A DNA stretch of 64,000 nt from Devosia sp. ZB163 (GTDB taxonomy: Bacteria > Pseudomonadota > Alphaproteobacteria > Rhizobiales > Devosiaceae), in assembly GCF_028613635.1 (NCBI RefSeq), contig NZ_JAQRMY010000003.1, positions 446,787 to 510,786 on the forward strand, in the 5' to 3' direction. The notes below the pieces were generated by a model. It was not told where the DNA came from. It made no database searches and saw nothing but the letters and a program-made list of their open reading frames with translations. Positions within the stretch are counted from its first letter, which is position 1. Every line of letters starts with the position of its first letter. Both the position numbers and the translations under genes were made by a program. Below are positions 46,728 through 55,076 of this stretch, piece by piece.

Positions 46728-48077
46728 TCAATGCGAACGCCCGATCAACCGCGAGCGCAAGGCGTTGGAGATGTTGTCGAAAATGAACACCACGGCGAGG
46801 ATCAGCAGCACCATGTAGGCGACCTTGTCCCAGTCGGAATTGGTGCCCATCGCCTCGAGCAGCTTGAGGCCGATGCCGCCTGCGCCGACCGCGCCGATCA
46901 CGGTGGCCGACCGGGTGTTGCTCTCCCAGAAATACAGCGACTGCGAGATGAAGACCGGCAGCACCTGCGGCACCACGCCGAAGCGGTTGACGACGCTGGG
47001 CGCCGCGCCCACCGACTTGACGCCCTCGCGCTGCCGGTCGTCGACGTTCTCCAGCGCTTCGGCATAGACCTTCCCGAGTGCGCCGGCGTCGGTGAAGAAG
47101 ATCGCGGCGATCCCGGGGATCGGGCCCGGGCCGAAGCCGCGGGTGAAGAACAGCGCCCAGATCAGCATGTCGATCGAGCGCAGGAAGTCGAAGGTGCGCT
47201 TCATCAGCCAGTTGACCGGCCGGGACCGTGTGATGTTGCGCGCGGCGATGAAGGCGAGCGGGAAGGCGAACAGAGTCGCGAGCAGCGTGCCGACGAAGGC
47301 CATCACCAGCGTCTGGAGGAGTTTTGAGAGGATGTCGCCGTGCTGCCAGACGCCGTTGCCGAGGAAGTTCTGCACGGCCGTATCGAAGTTGGAGCGCGTG
47401 GGGTCGATGCGCTCGGAGCTGAGCATGAGCTGGATCACTTCGAGGGGGTTGAGGCCCCAATAGGCAGAGCGGGTATCGAACCAGAAGTTGGACCAGCCGA
47501 GGAAACGGCGCTGCACATAGACCTGGTTGGTGCGCACCTCGGCCTGACCGGCAAAGCCGTAGTCGACGATGACCTTGGTGCCGTCCTGCCGGACTGCGCC
47601 CGGTGCATCCGGCGGCGCGGTGACTGTGTCGGTGCCGATCGTGATCTCGTGCGGTTCGCCGCCGACATAGGCGGTGACGAGGCTCGGCGTGACCTCCAGC
47701 CGGTCGGCCTCGCTGCCGAAGGTCACGGTCATCGAGCCGTCATCGTGCAGCGTCAGCCAGTCGATAATTGCATCAGCGGGATATTGCCCGCGGCTCGACC
47801 AGGTGGCGGTGACCTTGCCGTCGGCGAACTTCAGTCGGGGCTGGGCGCGCCACGAGTACCAGTCCTGCAGGTAGAGCGCCGCGCGGTCCCACTTGCCGTT
47901 CTCGAAGGCCGGGCCGACGTTGAAGAACACGTAGCAGAAACCGAGGTAGAGCACTGTGGCCACGAGCCCGATCGGCAGCGCCCAGCGCTTCCACCATGGC
48001 TTGTGCAGCACGGCGGCATGCGACGACTTCAGTCGGGCGCGTTCGGTTTCATCGATTGCGAGCACGTTCGACATCAC
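46728..48077 (-). CDS. phnE: Phosphonate ABC transporter permease with large periplasmic insert
   Basis: 449 residues, far longer than the ~260 of classical PhnE. After a first membrane helix (about 34-53) there is a ~160-residue beta-rich extracytoplasmic segment, then the permease core (about 245-445) with E-G-V-K-S-V-G-A near 350 as coupling loop and G-A-V-G-A-G-G-I-G near 395. Overlaps the other permease gene by 4 bp (ATGA). Last gene of the operon. Confidence 0.88.
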   Translation of the reverse strand: MMSNVLAIDETERARLKSSHAAVLHKPWWKRWALPIGLVATVLYLGFCYVFFNVGPAFENGKWDRAALYLQDWYSWRAQPRLKFADGKVTATWSSRGQYPADAIIDWLTLHDDGSMTVTFGSEADRLEVTPSLVTAYVGGEPHEITIGTDTVTAPPDAPGAVRQDGTKVIVDYGFAGQAEVRTNQVYVQRRFLGWSNFWFDTRSAYWGLNPLEVIQLMLSSERIDPTRSNFDTAVQNFLGNGVWQHGDILSKLLQTLVMAFVGTLLATLFAFPLAFIAARNITRSRPVNWLMKRTFDFLRSIDMLIWALFFTRGFGPGPIPGIAAIFFTDAGALGKVYAEALENVDDRQREGVKSVGAAPSVVNRFGVVPQVLPVFISQSLYFWESNTRSATVIGAVGAGGIGLKLLEAMGTNSDWDKVAYMVLLILAVVFIFDNISNALRSRLIGRSH

Positions 48078-49054
48078 GCCGCTCCCCGTCCGAATTCGAA
48101 GGCCTGGTTGCCGACCAGTCGCCGGCGCAGCCAGCCCGAGAACTGGTCGACCGCGATGATCGTCACCAGCAGCAGGATGATGATGGCGTAGGTCTTGGCG
48201 GCGTGATTGTTGCCGATCGACAGGCGGAACGCCTCACCGATGCCGCCGCCGCCGACAGCGCCGATGATGGTCGAGGCGCGCACATTGATCTCGGTGCGCA
48301 GCAATGTGTAGGACACGAAATTGGGCAGCACCTGTGGCAGCATGCCGTAGCGCACGCGCTCGAGCCAGGTGGCGCCGACGGCGCGCAGACCTTCGTCCGG
48401 CTTCATGTCGGCATTCTCGACGACTTCGAAGAACAGCTTGCCGAGCGCCCCGATGGTGTGGAGCGAGATGGCGAAGATCGCCGCGATCGGCCCGATCGAG
48501 AGGATGGCCGTGAGGAGGCCCGCGATCACGATCTCGGGGAAGGCGCGCAGCACCTCCATGATGCGGCGCACCACGAAGCGGACGACCCCCGCACCGACGA
48601 GGTTGGTCGCCGCAAAGAAGCACAGCACGAACGCCAGGCCGCCACCGATGATCGTGGAGACGATCGCGATGTTCACCGTGATGATCAGTTCGTAGATGAA
48701 GTGCGGGATGTAGAGCGTCTCGGTCAGATAGAAGCGCTGCGAGGTGAAATCGTACTTCATCGAGCCGTCGGCATAGGGTGACGGCAGGTCGAACATGGCG
48801 CGGAAGATCTCGAGCGGATCGTTCGGCACGAAGCTGCGCAGAAAATCGAACAGGTAGGGCAGGCGCTCGAAGAACTTGCCCGAGTTCGCCGCGTTGGCGA
48901 AGTTGAGCGACATGGCCAGCACGATGGCGAACACGACCAGCGCGATGATGGAATAGACGCGCCGGGTGCGGATCTGCTGGCGATAGTGACCGAAGACGGT
49001 CTTCGTCGCGTCGCTGATGCCGCCGGTCGCCGGATCGTGGGCGAGATGCGCCAT
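48074..49054 (-). CDS. phnE: Phosphonate ABC transporter permease
   Basis: 326 residues from ATG 49054 (GGAGC upstream). Permease core with E-G-L-R-A-V-G-A coupling loop near 220 and G-A-V-G-G-G-G-I-G near 270, the conserved PhnE signature. A ~75-residue periplasmic loop follows the first helix. Works with PhnC, PhnD and the second permease to import phosphonates. Confidence 0.92.
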   Translation of the reverse strand: MAHLAHDPATGGISDATKTVFGHYRQQIRTRRVYSIIALVVFAIVLAMSLNFANAANSGKFFERLPYLFDFLRSFVPNDPLEIFRAMFDLPSPYADGSMKYDFTSQRFYLTETLYIPHFIYELIITVNIAIVSTIIGGGLAFVLCFFAATNLVGAGVVRFVVRRIMEVLRAFPEIVIAGLLTAILSIGPIAAIFAISLHTIGALGKLFFEVVENADMKPDEGLRAVGATWLERVRYGMLPQVLPNFVSYTLLRTEINVRASTIIGAVGGGGIGEAFRLSIGNNHAAKTYAIIILLLVTIIAVDQFSGWLRRRLVGNQAFEFGRGAA

Positions 49055-49127
49055 GCCCTGCTCCTGATGTCGGAACGGCGGCACCTGAGAGGAGAGGCAC
49101 CGCCGTTCGCGTTCATTCGTTGGTGGA

Positions 49128-50036
49128 TCAGTCGCCGATCACGGACTTACGGGCGGCGACAATGGTGTCGTAGAAGGACGGCTCGACTTCGACATAGGCG
49201 GTGTTCTCGCCCTGGGTGAAGCCCTGGAAGCAGGCGAGGTCCTTGGTCGGCAGCTCGAGGAAGAAGGCCTGGACCTTCGCCTTCAGATCTTCCGGCAGCT
49301 TGTTGGAGACCATCAGCGGGCCGTTCGGGATCTGCGGCGAGCGCCACAGCTCGACGATATCGTCGGTGTCGAGGATGCCCTTTTCGACCATGGTGTGGAG
49401 GTTGCCGGTGGTGTAGCCCTCGGCCCACTCGCCGACGCCCGAACCGAAGGTGGTGCCAGCGTCCCAGGTGCCGTCGAGCACGCCGAGAACGAGGTTCTCA
49501 TGGCCGCCGCCGAAGCCGGTCTCGCCGAAGAACTCGGCCACCGGGCCGCCGATATCGGCCGGGAGCGACACGTTCGGGACGAGGTAGCCCGAGGTCGAAT
49601 CCGGGTCGGCGAAGCCGAGCTTCTTGCCCTTGAGATCGGCCAGCGAGGCGAAGCCCTTGTCCTTGCGGGCAACGAGCAGCGAGTAGTAGCCGGTCGAGCC
49701 GTCGGCGCCGGCAGTGGTCAGGATCGGATCGACCGCGGCCGGGTCCTGCAGCACGATGGCGGCATAGGACGAAGCGCCCATCTGGGCGATGTCGATGGTG
49801 CCGCCGAGCAGGCCCTGGATGACGCCGTTGTAGTCGGGCGACGGGAAGATCTGCACTTCCGGCACGCCGGTCGCGGCCTTGAGGCCCTCGGCGACGCATT
49901 CGGTCTTGCGGATCTGGTCGGCTTCGTTCTCCGAGCCGTCGAGGCCGATGCGGAGGACCGAGACATCCTGCGCGAAGGCAGTGCTGGTCATGGTGAGGGC
50001 GAGGGTCGCCATCAGGACGTTGCGGATCGCGGACAT
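49128..50036 (-). CDS. phnD: Phosphonate ABC transporter substrate-binding protein
   Basis: 302 residues from ATG 50036 (AAAGGAG upstream). Sec signal peptide, cleavage after A-F-A-Q near residue 23. Phosphonate-binding fold (PF12974): G-A-S-S-Y-A-A near 85-90, F-A-D-P-D-S-T-S-G-Y-L-V-P near 145, which form the phosphonate pocket. Periplasmic; hands substrate to the PhnE permeases. Confidence 0.94.
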   Translation of the reverse strand: MSAIRNVLMATLALTMTSTAFAQDVSVLRIGLDGSENEADQIRKTECVAEGLKAATGVPEVQIFPSPDYNGVIQGLLGGTIDIAQMGASSYAAIVLQDPAAVDPILTTAGADGSTGYYSLLVARKDKGFASLADLKGKKLGFADPDSTSGYLVPNVSLPADIGGPVAEFFGETGFGGGHENLVLGVLDGTWDAGTTFGSGVGEWAEGYTTGNLHTMVEKGILDTDDIVELWRSPQIPNGPLMVSNKLPEDLKAKVQAFFLELPTKDLACFQGFTQGENTAYVEVEPSFYDTIVAARKSVIGD

Positions 50037-50127
50037 GGATGTCTCCTTTAGTGACGCGATTGGCTTTCCGCCACCTGCCGTGCCGCGCGAGCAGGCGGCT
50101 AACCGGCAGGCGCGAAAACTGGGGATG

Positions 50128-51000
50128 TCAGTTGGGAAGGCCGGCCGGAGCGAGCGGAGCCTCGAGGGCACCCGCCGCGAGATCGGCATGCTTCTTCTTT
50201 TTCTTCTTGGGGACGATGGCCTCGAGGCTGGTCGAGGTCATTTCCTCCGAGAACGCTTCTTCGAGGCCGTCGGCGCCGTAGAGTTCACGGGCCACTTCGG
50301 TGGTCAGCTGCTCGGGCGTGCCGTCGAACACCACGCGGCCCGCCGACATGCCGATGATCCGCTCGCAATAGGCGCGGGCGGTATCGAGGGTGTGGAGGTT
50401 GGTGATCACCGTGATCCCCTGCTCCTCATTGATGGCCTGCAGCGAGTCCATCACGATCTTGGCGTTGCGCGGATCGAGCGAGGCGATCGGCTCGTCGGCG
50501 AGGATCACCTTGGGCTCCTGCATCAGGGCGCGGGCGATGGCGACGCGCTGTTGCTGGCCACCCGAGAGGGTCTGCGCCCACTGGCTGGCGGTCTGGGCGA
50601 TATCGAGACGCTCCAGCGCCTTGAGCGCCATCAACTGCTCGTCTTCGGAGAAGATCTGGAGCAGGCTCATGATGGTGTTGCGGCGGTTGAGCCGGCCGAG
50701 CATCACGTTGGTGATGACGTCGAGGCGCGGCACGAGGTTGAACTGCTGGAAGATCATGGCGCAGTCGCGCTGCCAATCGCGCAGGGCCTGGCCACGCAGC
50801 GACGACACTTCAAGACCGCCGAACTCGACGCTGCCCTCGGAAACGTCGATCAGCCGGTTGAGCATACGCAGCAGGGTCGACTTGCCGGCGCCGGAGCGGC
50901 CGATGACGCCGACCATCTGGCCGGCGGGGATTTCGAGGTTGACGTTGTCGACTGCCACCTTGGCGCCGAAGCGACGTGTAACCTGAGAAATCTTCAGCAT
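50128..51000 (-). CDS. phnC: Phosphonate ABC transporter ATP-binding protein
   Basis: 290 residues from ATG 51000. Walker [10 protein letters not shown] near 33-41, Q-loop F-Q-Q-F-N-L-V, signature L-S-G-G-Q-Q-Q-R near 150, Walker B V-I-L-A-D-E-P, switch T-N-L-H. PhnC normally ends near residue 250; here a ~40-residue tail follows containing six consecutive lysines and an Ala/Pro-rich end, of unknown role. Confidence 0.93.
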   Translation of the reverse strand: MLKISQVTRRFGAKVAVDNVNLEIPAGQMVGVIGRSGAGKSTLLRMLNRLIDVSEGSVEFGGLEVSSLRGQALRDWQRDCAMIFQQFNLVPRLDVITNVMLGRLNRRNTIMSLLQIFSEDEQLMALKALERLDIAQTASQWAQTLSGGQQQRVAIARALMQEPKVILADEPIASLDPRNAKIVMDSLQAINEEQGITVITNLHTLDTARAYCERIIGMSAGRVVFDGTPEQLTTEVARELYGADGLEEAFSEEMTSTSLEAIVPKKKKKKHADLAAGALEAPLAPAGLPN

Positions 51001-51116
51001 GCGGGGACCCCGTCCAATCGACGGGGCCAACTCGTAAGGCGGCTACAAGAAGCGTGGATGAAGGTAGGGTGACGTCTTCATGACAGTGGAAGAGCCCGGC
51101 CGGAGCGGCGGCAGGC

Positions 51117-51704
51117 TCACATGAAGAGGCGCGCGATGAAGAACGCGGCGCTGCCGAACAGCAGCAGCGCCGTCACCAGCAGGGCGCCATCGCGCACGGT
51201 GATGGCGAGCCCGAGCGTGGCGATGATCACCCCGGCGGTGGTCGAGGCGCCGGGGAGGAGCTCGAGCGGGGGCATGGTGAGGGCGACAAGGATGCAGACG
51301 AGCGCGGCGAGGCGTACGCCGATGCTGTCGACCAGCCAGGCGAGCCGCGGCTTGATGGCCTTGTCGACCCATTTCACGCCGGGCCGCATGAAGGTGATGA
51401 CCTTGTGCGCGCGCTCGGCGGAGAGCTTGGCTTCGCGGAATTTTCTCGGCAGCCAGACGGTGCGGCGGCCGGCCAGCACCTGCACCGCGATGAGGATCAC
51501 GGTAATGGCCACCATGGTTGGCAGGGTCGGGATCAGGCTCAGCGGCGACACCACGATCATCGCCGGAAAGAACAGGAGCGGGCCGGCGAAGCGCTTGCCG
51601 GCGACCTCCTCGATGGTCCCGACCGAGATGCCTTCGCCGTTGCCCGAGCGCTCGGCGATCCTGTCGATGAGGTGAGCCAGGGTCAGGTCGGGTGCTTCGG
51701 CCAA
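51117..51704 (-). CDS. ExoD family membrane protein
   Basis: 195 residues with four to five hydrophobic segments, matching the ExoD family (PF06055): opening T-L-A-H-L-I-D-R-I-A, then F-A-G-P-L-L-F-F-P-A-M-I and P-T-L-P-T. Family named from a Rhizobium exopolysaccharide/alkaline tolerance gene; biochemical role unknown. It is inserted on the same strand between the hexapeptide transferase and phnC, an unexpected place, and may simply be co-transcribed. Confidence 0.82.
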   Translation of the reverse strand: MAEAPDLTLAHLIDRIAERSGNGEGISVGTIEEVAGKRFAGPLLFFPAMIVVSPLSLIPTLPTMVAITVILIAVQVLAGRRTVWLPRKFREAKLSAERAHKVITFMRPGVKWVDKAIKPRLAWLVDSIGVRLAALVCILVALTMPPLELLPGASTTAGVIIATLGLAITVRDGALLVTALLLFGSAAFFIARLFM

Positions 51705-51794
51705 TCAGTGATCCGTCGGTGGCACGGGGGAATCCGTCCCTAGCGGCACCGACCGGCCGAGGCAACCACATGACAAAGCTGTTAGCGCAACCGG

Positions 51795-52403
51795 CTATTC
51801 ATATTTCTCGAGGAACGCCTCGATCTCGAGTGCGCGGAAATCCGGCAGCGCCTGGTGGAGCCTGTCGTGGCTCCAGTCCCACCAGCCGAGCGCGAGGAGG
51901 CGATCGGCGATGGGGGCGTGGAAGCGCTGGCGGATGGGCTTGGCGGGGACGCCGACGGCGATGGCGAAATCAGCCACGTCCTTGGTGACGACGGCGTTGG
52001 AGCCGACGATGGCGCCGTGCCCGACCTTCACGCCCGGCATGATCACCGCGCCGTGGCCGATCCAGGTGTCGTGGCCGATCTCGATGCCGTTGTCGGCGCG
52101 CCAATCGAAGAAGGCGTCGTCGTCTTCTTCGCCGTCGAAGTACCAGCTCGAGCGGTAGGTGAAGTGATGCAGCGAGGCGCGCTGCATCGGGTGCTTGCTG
52201 GCGTAGATGCGAACGTTCGCCGCGATGTTGGCGAACTTGCCGATCTCGGCGTAGGCCACCTGCGTGCCGTCGACGAGATAGGAGTAGTCGCCCAGCGTCG
52301 AGCGGTTGACGTGACAGTTGGCGCCGATCTCGGTGTACCGGCCGAGGACGGAGTCATGCACCTCCGCCGTGGGGTGGACGACGGGCGTTTCCGAGAGCTT
52401 CAA
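51795..52403 (-). CDS. Hexapeptide-repeat transferase of phosphonate operons
   Basis: 202 residues from TTG 52403, which overlaps the phnL stop (TTGA); GAGGA lies upstream. Left-handed beta-helix built of hexapeptide repeats (about 10-165), with H-D-T-W-I-G-H-G-A-V-I-M-P-G-V near 118 typical of xenobiotic acyltransferases. This DapD/PhnO-like family regularly follows phnL in C-P lyase operons; it may acetylate aminoalkylphosphonates or an intermediate. Confidence 0.87.
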   Translation of the reverse strand: MKLSETPVVHPTAEVHDSVLGRYTEIGANCHVNRSTLGDYSYLVDGTQVAYAEIGKFANIAANVRIYASKHPMQRASLHHFTYRSSWYFDGEEDDDAFFDWRADNGIEIGHDTWIGHGAVIMPGVKVGHGAIVGSNAVVTKDVADFAIAVGVPAKPIRQRFHAPIADRLLALGWWDWSHDRLHQALPDFRALEIEAFLEKYE

Positions 52404-53104
52404 GCGGCCTTCCTCGCGGCGAACAGGGTGACGTCGACGATGCGGTCGGCGACCTGGGCACGGACTTCCTCGTCGTGGAAGATGCCGAGCAGGGCGACAC
52501 CGGCCTGCTTCTTTTCGGCGATCATCTCGACCACCACGGCGCGATTGGTGGCATCGAGCGACGCCGTCGGTTCGTCGAGCAGCAGAACCGGATGCGGGGT
52601 GATGAAGCCGCGGGCGATGTTCACGCGCTGCTGCTCGCCGCCCGAGAAGGTGGCCGGCGGCAGCGACCACAGCCGCTCCGGCAGGTTCAGGCGGGCGAGG
52701 AGTTCGCGGGCCTTGGCCGTGGCTTCGTCGCGGGAGGTGCCGCGGCTGACCAGCGGCTCGGCCACCACGTCGACCGTGGTGACGCGCGGCACGGTGCGGA
52801 GGAACTGGCTGACATAGCCGATGGTGTCGCGGCGGAGATCCAGCACGGTGCGCGGGCTGGCGGTTGCGAGATCGACGGGTCGGCCGTGATGGATCAGCGA
52901 GATGGAGCCGGCATCGACGCCATAGTTGCCGTAGACCATCTTGAGCAGGCTCGACTTGCCGGCGCCGGAAGGGCCGCCGAGCACGACGCACTCTCCGGCG
53001 TTCACCTCGAAGGCGACGTCGGAGACGACGGGGAGGATGATCCCGTCGCGGAGGTGCATGGTGAAGGATTTGGCGACGTCGGAAACTGAGAGAAGGGTGG
53101 TCAT
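52400..53104 (-). CDS. phnL: C-P lyase complex ATP-binding protein PhnL
   Basis: 234 residues from ATG 53104. Walker A G-P-S-G-A-G-K-S-S near 42-50, signature F-S-G-G-E-Q-Q-R near 153, Walker B V-L-L-L-D-E-P-T, switch F-H-D. ABC ATPase that binds the C-P lyase core rather than a permease. Separated from phnK by a 172-bp gap filled by an inverted repeat. Confidence 0.94.
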   Translation of the reverse strand: MTTLLSVSDVAKSFTMHLRDGIILPVVSDVAFEVNAGECVVLGGPSGAGKSSLLKMVYGNYGVDAGSISLIHHGRPVDLATASPRTVLDLRRDTIGYVSQFLRTVPRVTTVDVVAEPLVSRGTSRDEATAKARELLARLNLPERLWSLPPATFSGGEQQRVNIARGFITPHPVLLLDEPTASLDATNRAVVVEMIAEKKQAGVALLGIFHDEEVRAQVADRIVDVTLFAARKAA

Positions 53105-53131
53105 GCGGCTGCCCTTTCGTTGACTGAGAGA

Positions 53132-53256
53132 GACGGTCCCCTCCCATCCTCCCCCATAAAGGGGGAGGTGAAGAGAGGCCGGTGCTTGGGCGAGATCGTG
53201 CCACATACTCGATGCGGCACCTCCCCCTTCATGGGGGAGGATGGGAGGGGGCCGTC
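53132..53256. repeat. Inverted pair of GC-rich palindromic repeats between phnK and phnL
   Basis: Arms 53132-53170 and 53218-53256, 39 bases each, match at about 37 positions when one is reversed and complemented; 47 bases separate them. Each arm is itself a short palindrome of C-run/G-run type. Same family as the other repeats in the window. Confidence 0.85.
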
Positions 53257-53276
53257 CGCCGGTAATTCCCCCATCG

Positions 53277-54053
53277 TCACACCTGCAAGATCGAGGAAAC
53301 GAGCAACTGCGTATACGGCTCGCGCGGATCGTCGAGCACCCGGTCGGTGAGGCCCTGCTCGATCACGTGACCGTCCTTCATCACCATCATCCGGTGCGAC
53401 AAGAGCCGCGCCACCGCCAGATCGTGCGTGACGATGATGGCCGAGAGACCGAGATCGGCGACGAGGCCGCGGATGAGGTCGAGGAGGCGCGCCTGCACCG
53501 AGACGTCGAGGCCGCCGGTGGGCTCGTCCATGAAGACGAGGCGCGGGTGGGTGACGAGGTTGCGGGCGATCTGCAGCCGCTGCCGCATGCCGCCAGAGAA
53601 GGCGCGGGGCTCATCGTCGACGCGGTCCTCGGCGATCTCGACGCGGCCCAGCCACTCGATGGCGGTCGAGCGGATGTTGGCGTAGTGGCGGTTGCCGACG
53701 GCCATCATGCGCTCGCCGACATTGGCGCCGGCCGAGACGGTCATGCGAAGGCCATCGGCCGGATTCTGGTGGACGAACCCCCAGTCGGTGCGCATCAGAA
53801 AGCGGCGTTCGGCTTCGCTGAGGTCGTAGAGATTGCGCCAGACTTCATCGCGCATGCGGTACTCGGCGAGGCCGGAGGTCGGCTCCAGCCTGGTCGAGAG
53901 GCAGTTGAGCAGTGTCGTCTTGCCCGAGCCGGATTCGCCGACGATGGCCAGCACTTCGCCGGGCCAGAGTTCGAACGAGACGTCGGCGCAACCCATGCGG
54001 CTGCCGTAGAACTTGCTGAGCTGGTTGACGCGGAGGAGGGGCTGGTCAGACAT
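53277..54053 (-). CDS. phnK: C-P lyase complex ATP-binding protein PhnK
   Basis: 258 residues from ATG 54053. Walker A G-E-S-G-S-G-K-T-T near 37-45, Q-loop V-H-Q-N-P, signature F-S-G-G-M-R-Q-R near 152, Walker B V-F-M-D-E-P-T-G-G-L-D, switch T-H-D. PhnK docks on PhnJ and drives the core complex. Follows phnJ across a repeat-filled 144-bp gap. Confidence 0.95.
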   Translation of the reverse strand: MSDQPLLRVNQLSKFYGSRMGCADVSFELWPGEVLAIVGESGSGKTTLLNCLSTRLEPTSGLAEYRMRDEVWRNLYDLSEAERRFLMRTDWGFVHQNPADGLRMTVSAGANVGERMMAVGNRHYANIRSTAIEWLGRVEIAEDRVDDEPRAFSGGMRQRLQIARNLVTHPRLVFMDEPTGGLDVSVQARLLDLIRGLVADLGLSAIIVTHDLAVARLLSHRMMVMKDGHVIEQGLTDRVLDDPREPYTQLLVSSILQV

Positions 54054-54081
54054 TGGCGTCTCCACTGGCGCGGGGGGTAGG

Positions 54082-54172
54082 CTCCCCTCCCCCTTGAGGG
54101 GTGGGGGTGGGGGTCCATCGGTGGCCCACCGAACCACCCCCTCCCTCAATCCCTCCCCTCAAGGGGGAGGGA
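54082..54172. repeat. Inverted pair of GC-rich palindromic repeats between phnJ and phnK
   Basis: Left unit about 54082-54114 and right unit about 54133-54172, both containing CCTCCCCCTTGAGGGG or its complement. Opposite orientation, short spacer. Same family as 53132 and 62876. Confidence 0.8.
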
Positions 54173-54197
54173 GGCGCAAGACCGCAGGACTCGGGCA

Positions 54198-55076
54198 TCA
54201 TTCTGCTGCCTCCAGGGCGTGGCCGGCGAGCTTGCCGCGGTGGCCGTGCGCGCCGCGATCTTCGCAATTGTCGGTGTCGGAGCAGACGAACATGCGCCCG
54301 CCCTTGTCGTCGAGGATGACCTCGTCGAGATAGACCCCGGTCGCGCCGCAGAGCGCGCACGGTTCCTCGAAGTGCTGGATCTCGAACGGGTGGTCCTCGA
54401 AATCGAGGCTCACCACTTCGGTGTAGGGCGGCACGGCGTAGATGCGCTTCTCGCGGCCGGCGCCGAACAGCTGCAGCGCTTCCGACATGTGCATCTTGGG
54501 GTTGTCGAACTTCGGCGTCGGCGAGGGGTCCATGACGTAGCGGCCCTCGACTTTCACCGGGTAGGCGTAGGTGGTGGCGATGCGGCCATGCTTGGCGATG
54601 TCCTCGTAGAGCTTCACATGCATCAGCCCGTATTCCTCGAGCGCATGCATTTTCCGCGTCTCGGTCTCGCGCGGCTCGAGGAAGCGCAGCGGCTCCGGGA
54701 TCGGCACCTGATAGACCAGCACCTGGCCCTCGGTGAGCCTGGCCTCCGGGATCCGGTGGCGGGTCTGGATGATGCTCGCTTCGGCGGTGTGCGTGGTCAC
54801 CGCGACATTGGCGACCTTGGCGAAGAAGGCGCGGATGGACACCGCGTTCGTCGTGTCGTCGGCACCCTGGTCGATAACCTTGAGCACATCTGATGGACCG
54901 ATGATCGCGGCGGTGACCTGCACGCCGCCAGTGCCCCAGCCGTAGGGCATCGGCATCTCGCGGCTGGCGAACGGCACCTGGTAGCCGGGGACGGCGATGG
55001 CCTTGAGGATGGCCCGGCGGATCATCCGCTTGGTCTGCTCGTCGAGATAGGCGAAGTTGTACTTGGCGATGTTCAT
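54198..55076 (-). CDS. phnJ: Alpha-D-ribose 1-methylphosphonate 5-phosphate C-P lyase
   Basis: 292 residues. Radical SAM-type enzyme that breaks the C-P bond. The C-terminal cysteines C240, C243, C265 and C271 have the spacing C-x2-C-x21-C-x5-C seen in characterised PhnJ, binding the 4Fe-4S cluster and providing the thiyl-radical cysteine. N-terminal F-A-Y-L-D-E-Q-T-K-R-M-I-R-R and P-M-P-Y-G-W-G-T-G-G are hallmark stretches. ATG overlaps the phnI stop (ATGA). Confidence 0.97.
   Translation of the reverse strand: MNIAKYNFAYLDEQTKRMIRRAILKAIAVPGYQVPFASREMPMPYGWGTGGVQVTAAIIGPSDVLKVIDQGADDTTNAVSIRAFFAKVANVAVTTHTAEASIIQTRHRIPEARLTEGQVLVYQVPIPEPLRFLEPRETETRKMHALEEYGLMHVKLYEDIAKHGRIATTYAYPVKVEGRYVMDPSPTPKFDNPKMHMSEALQLFGAGREKRIYAVPPYTEVVSLDFEDHPFEIQHFEEPCALCGATGVYLDEVILDDKGGRMFVCSDTDNCEDRGAHGHRGKLAGHALEAAE

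Noticed and set aside
53132-53256. CRISPR-like array
   Set aside because: Only two units in inverted orientation, no regular spacers and no cas genes; this is a palindromic repeat pair.
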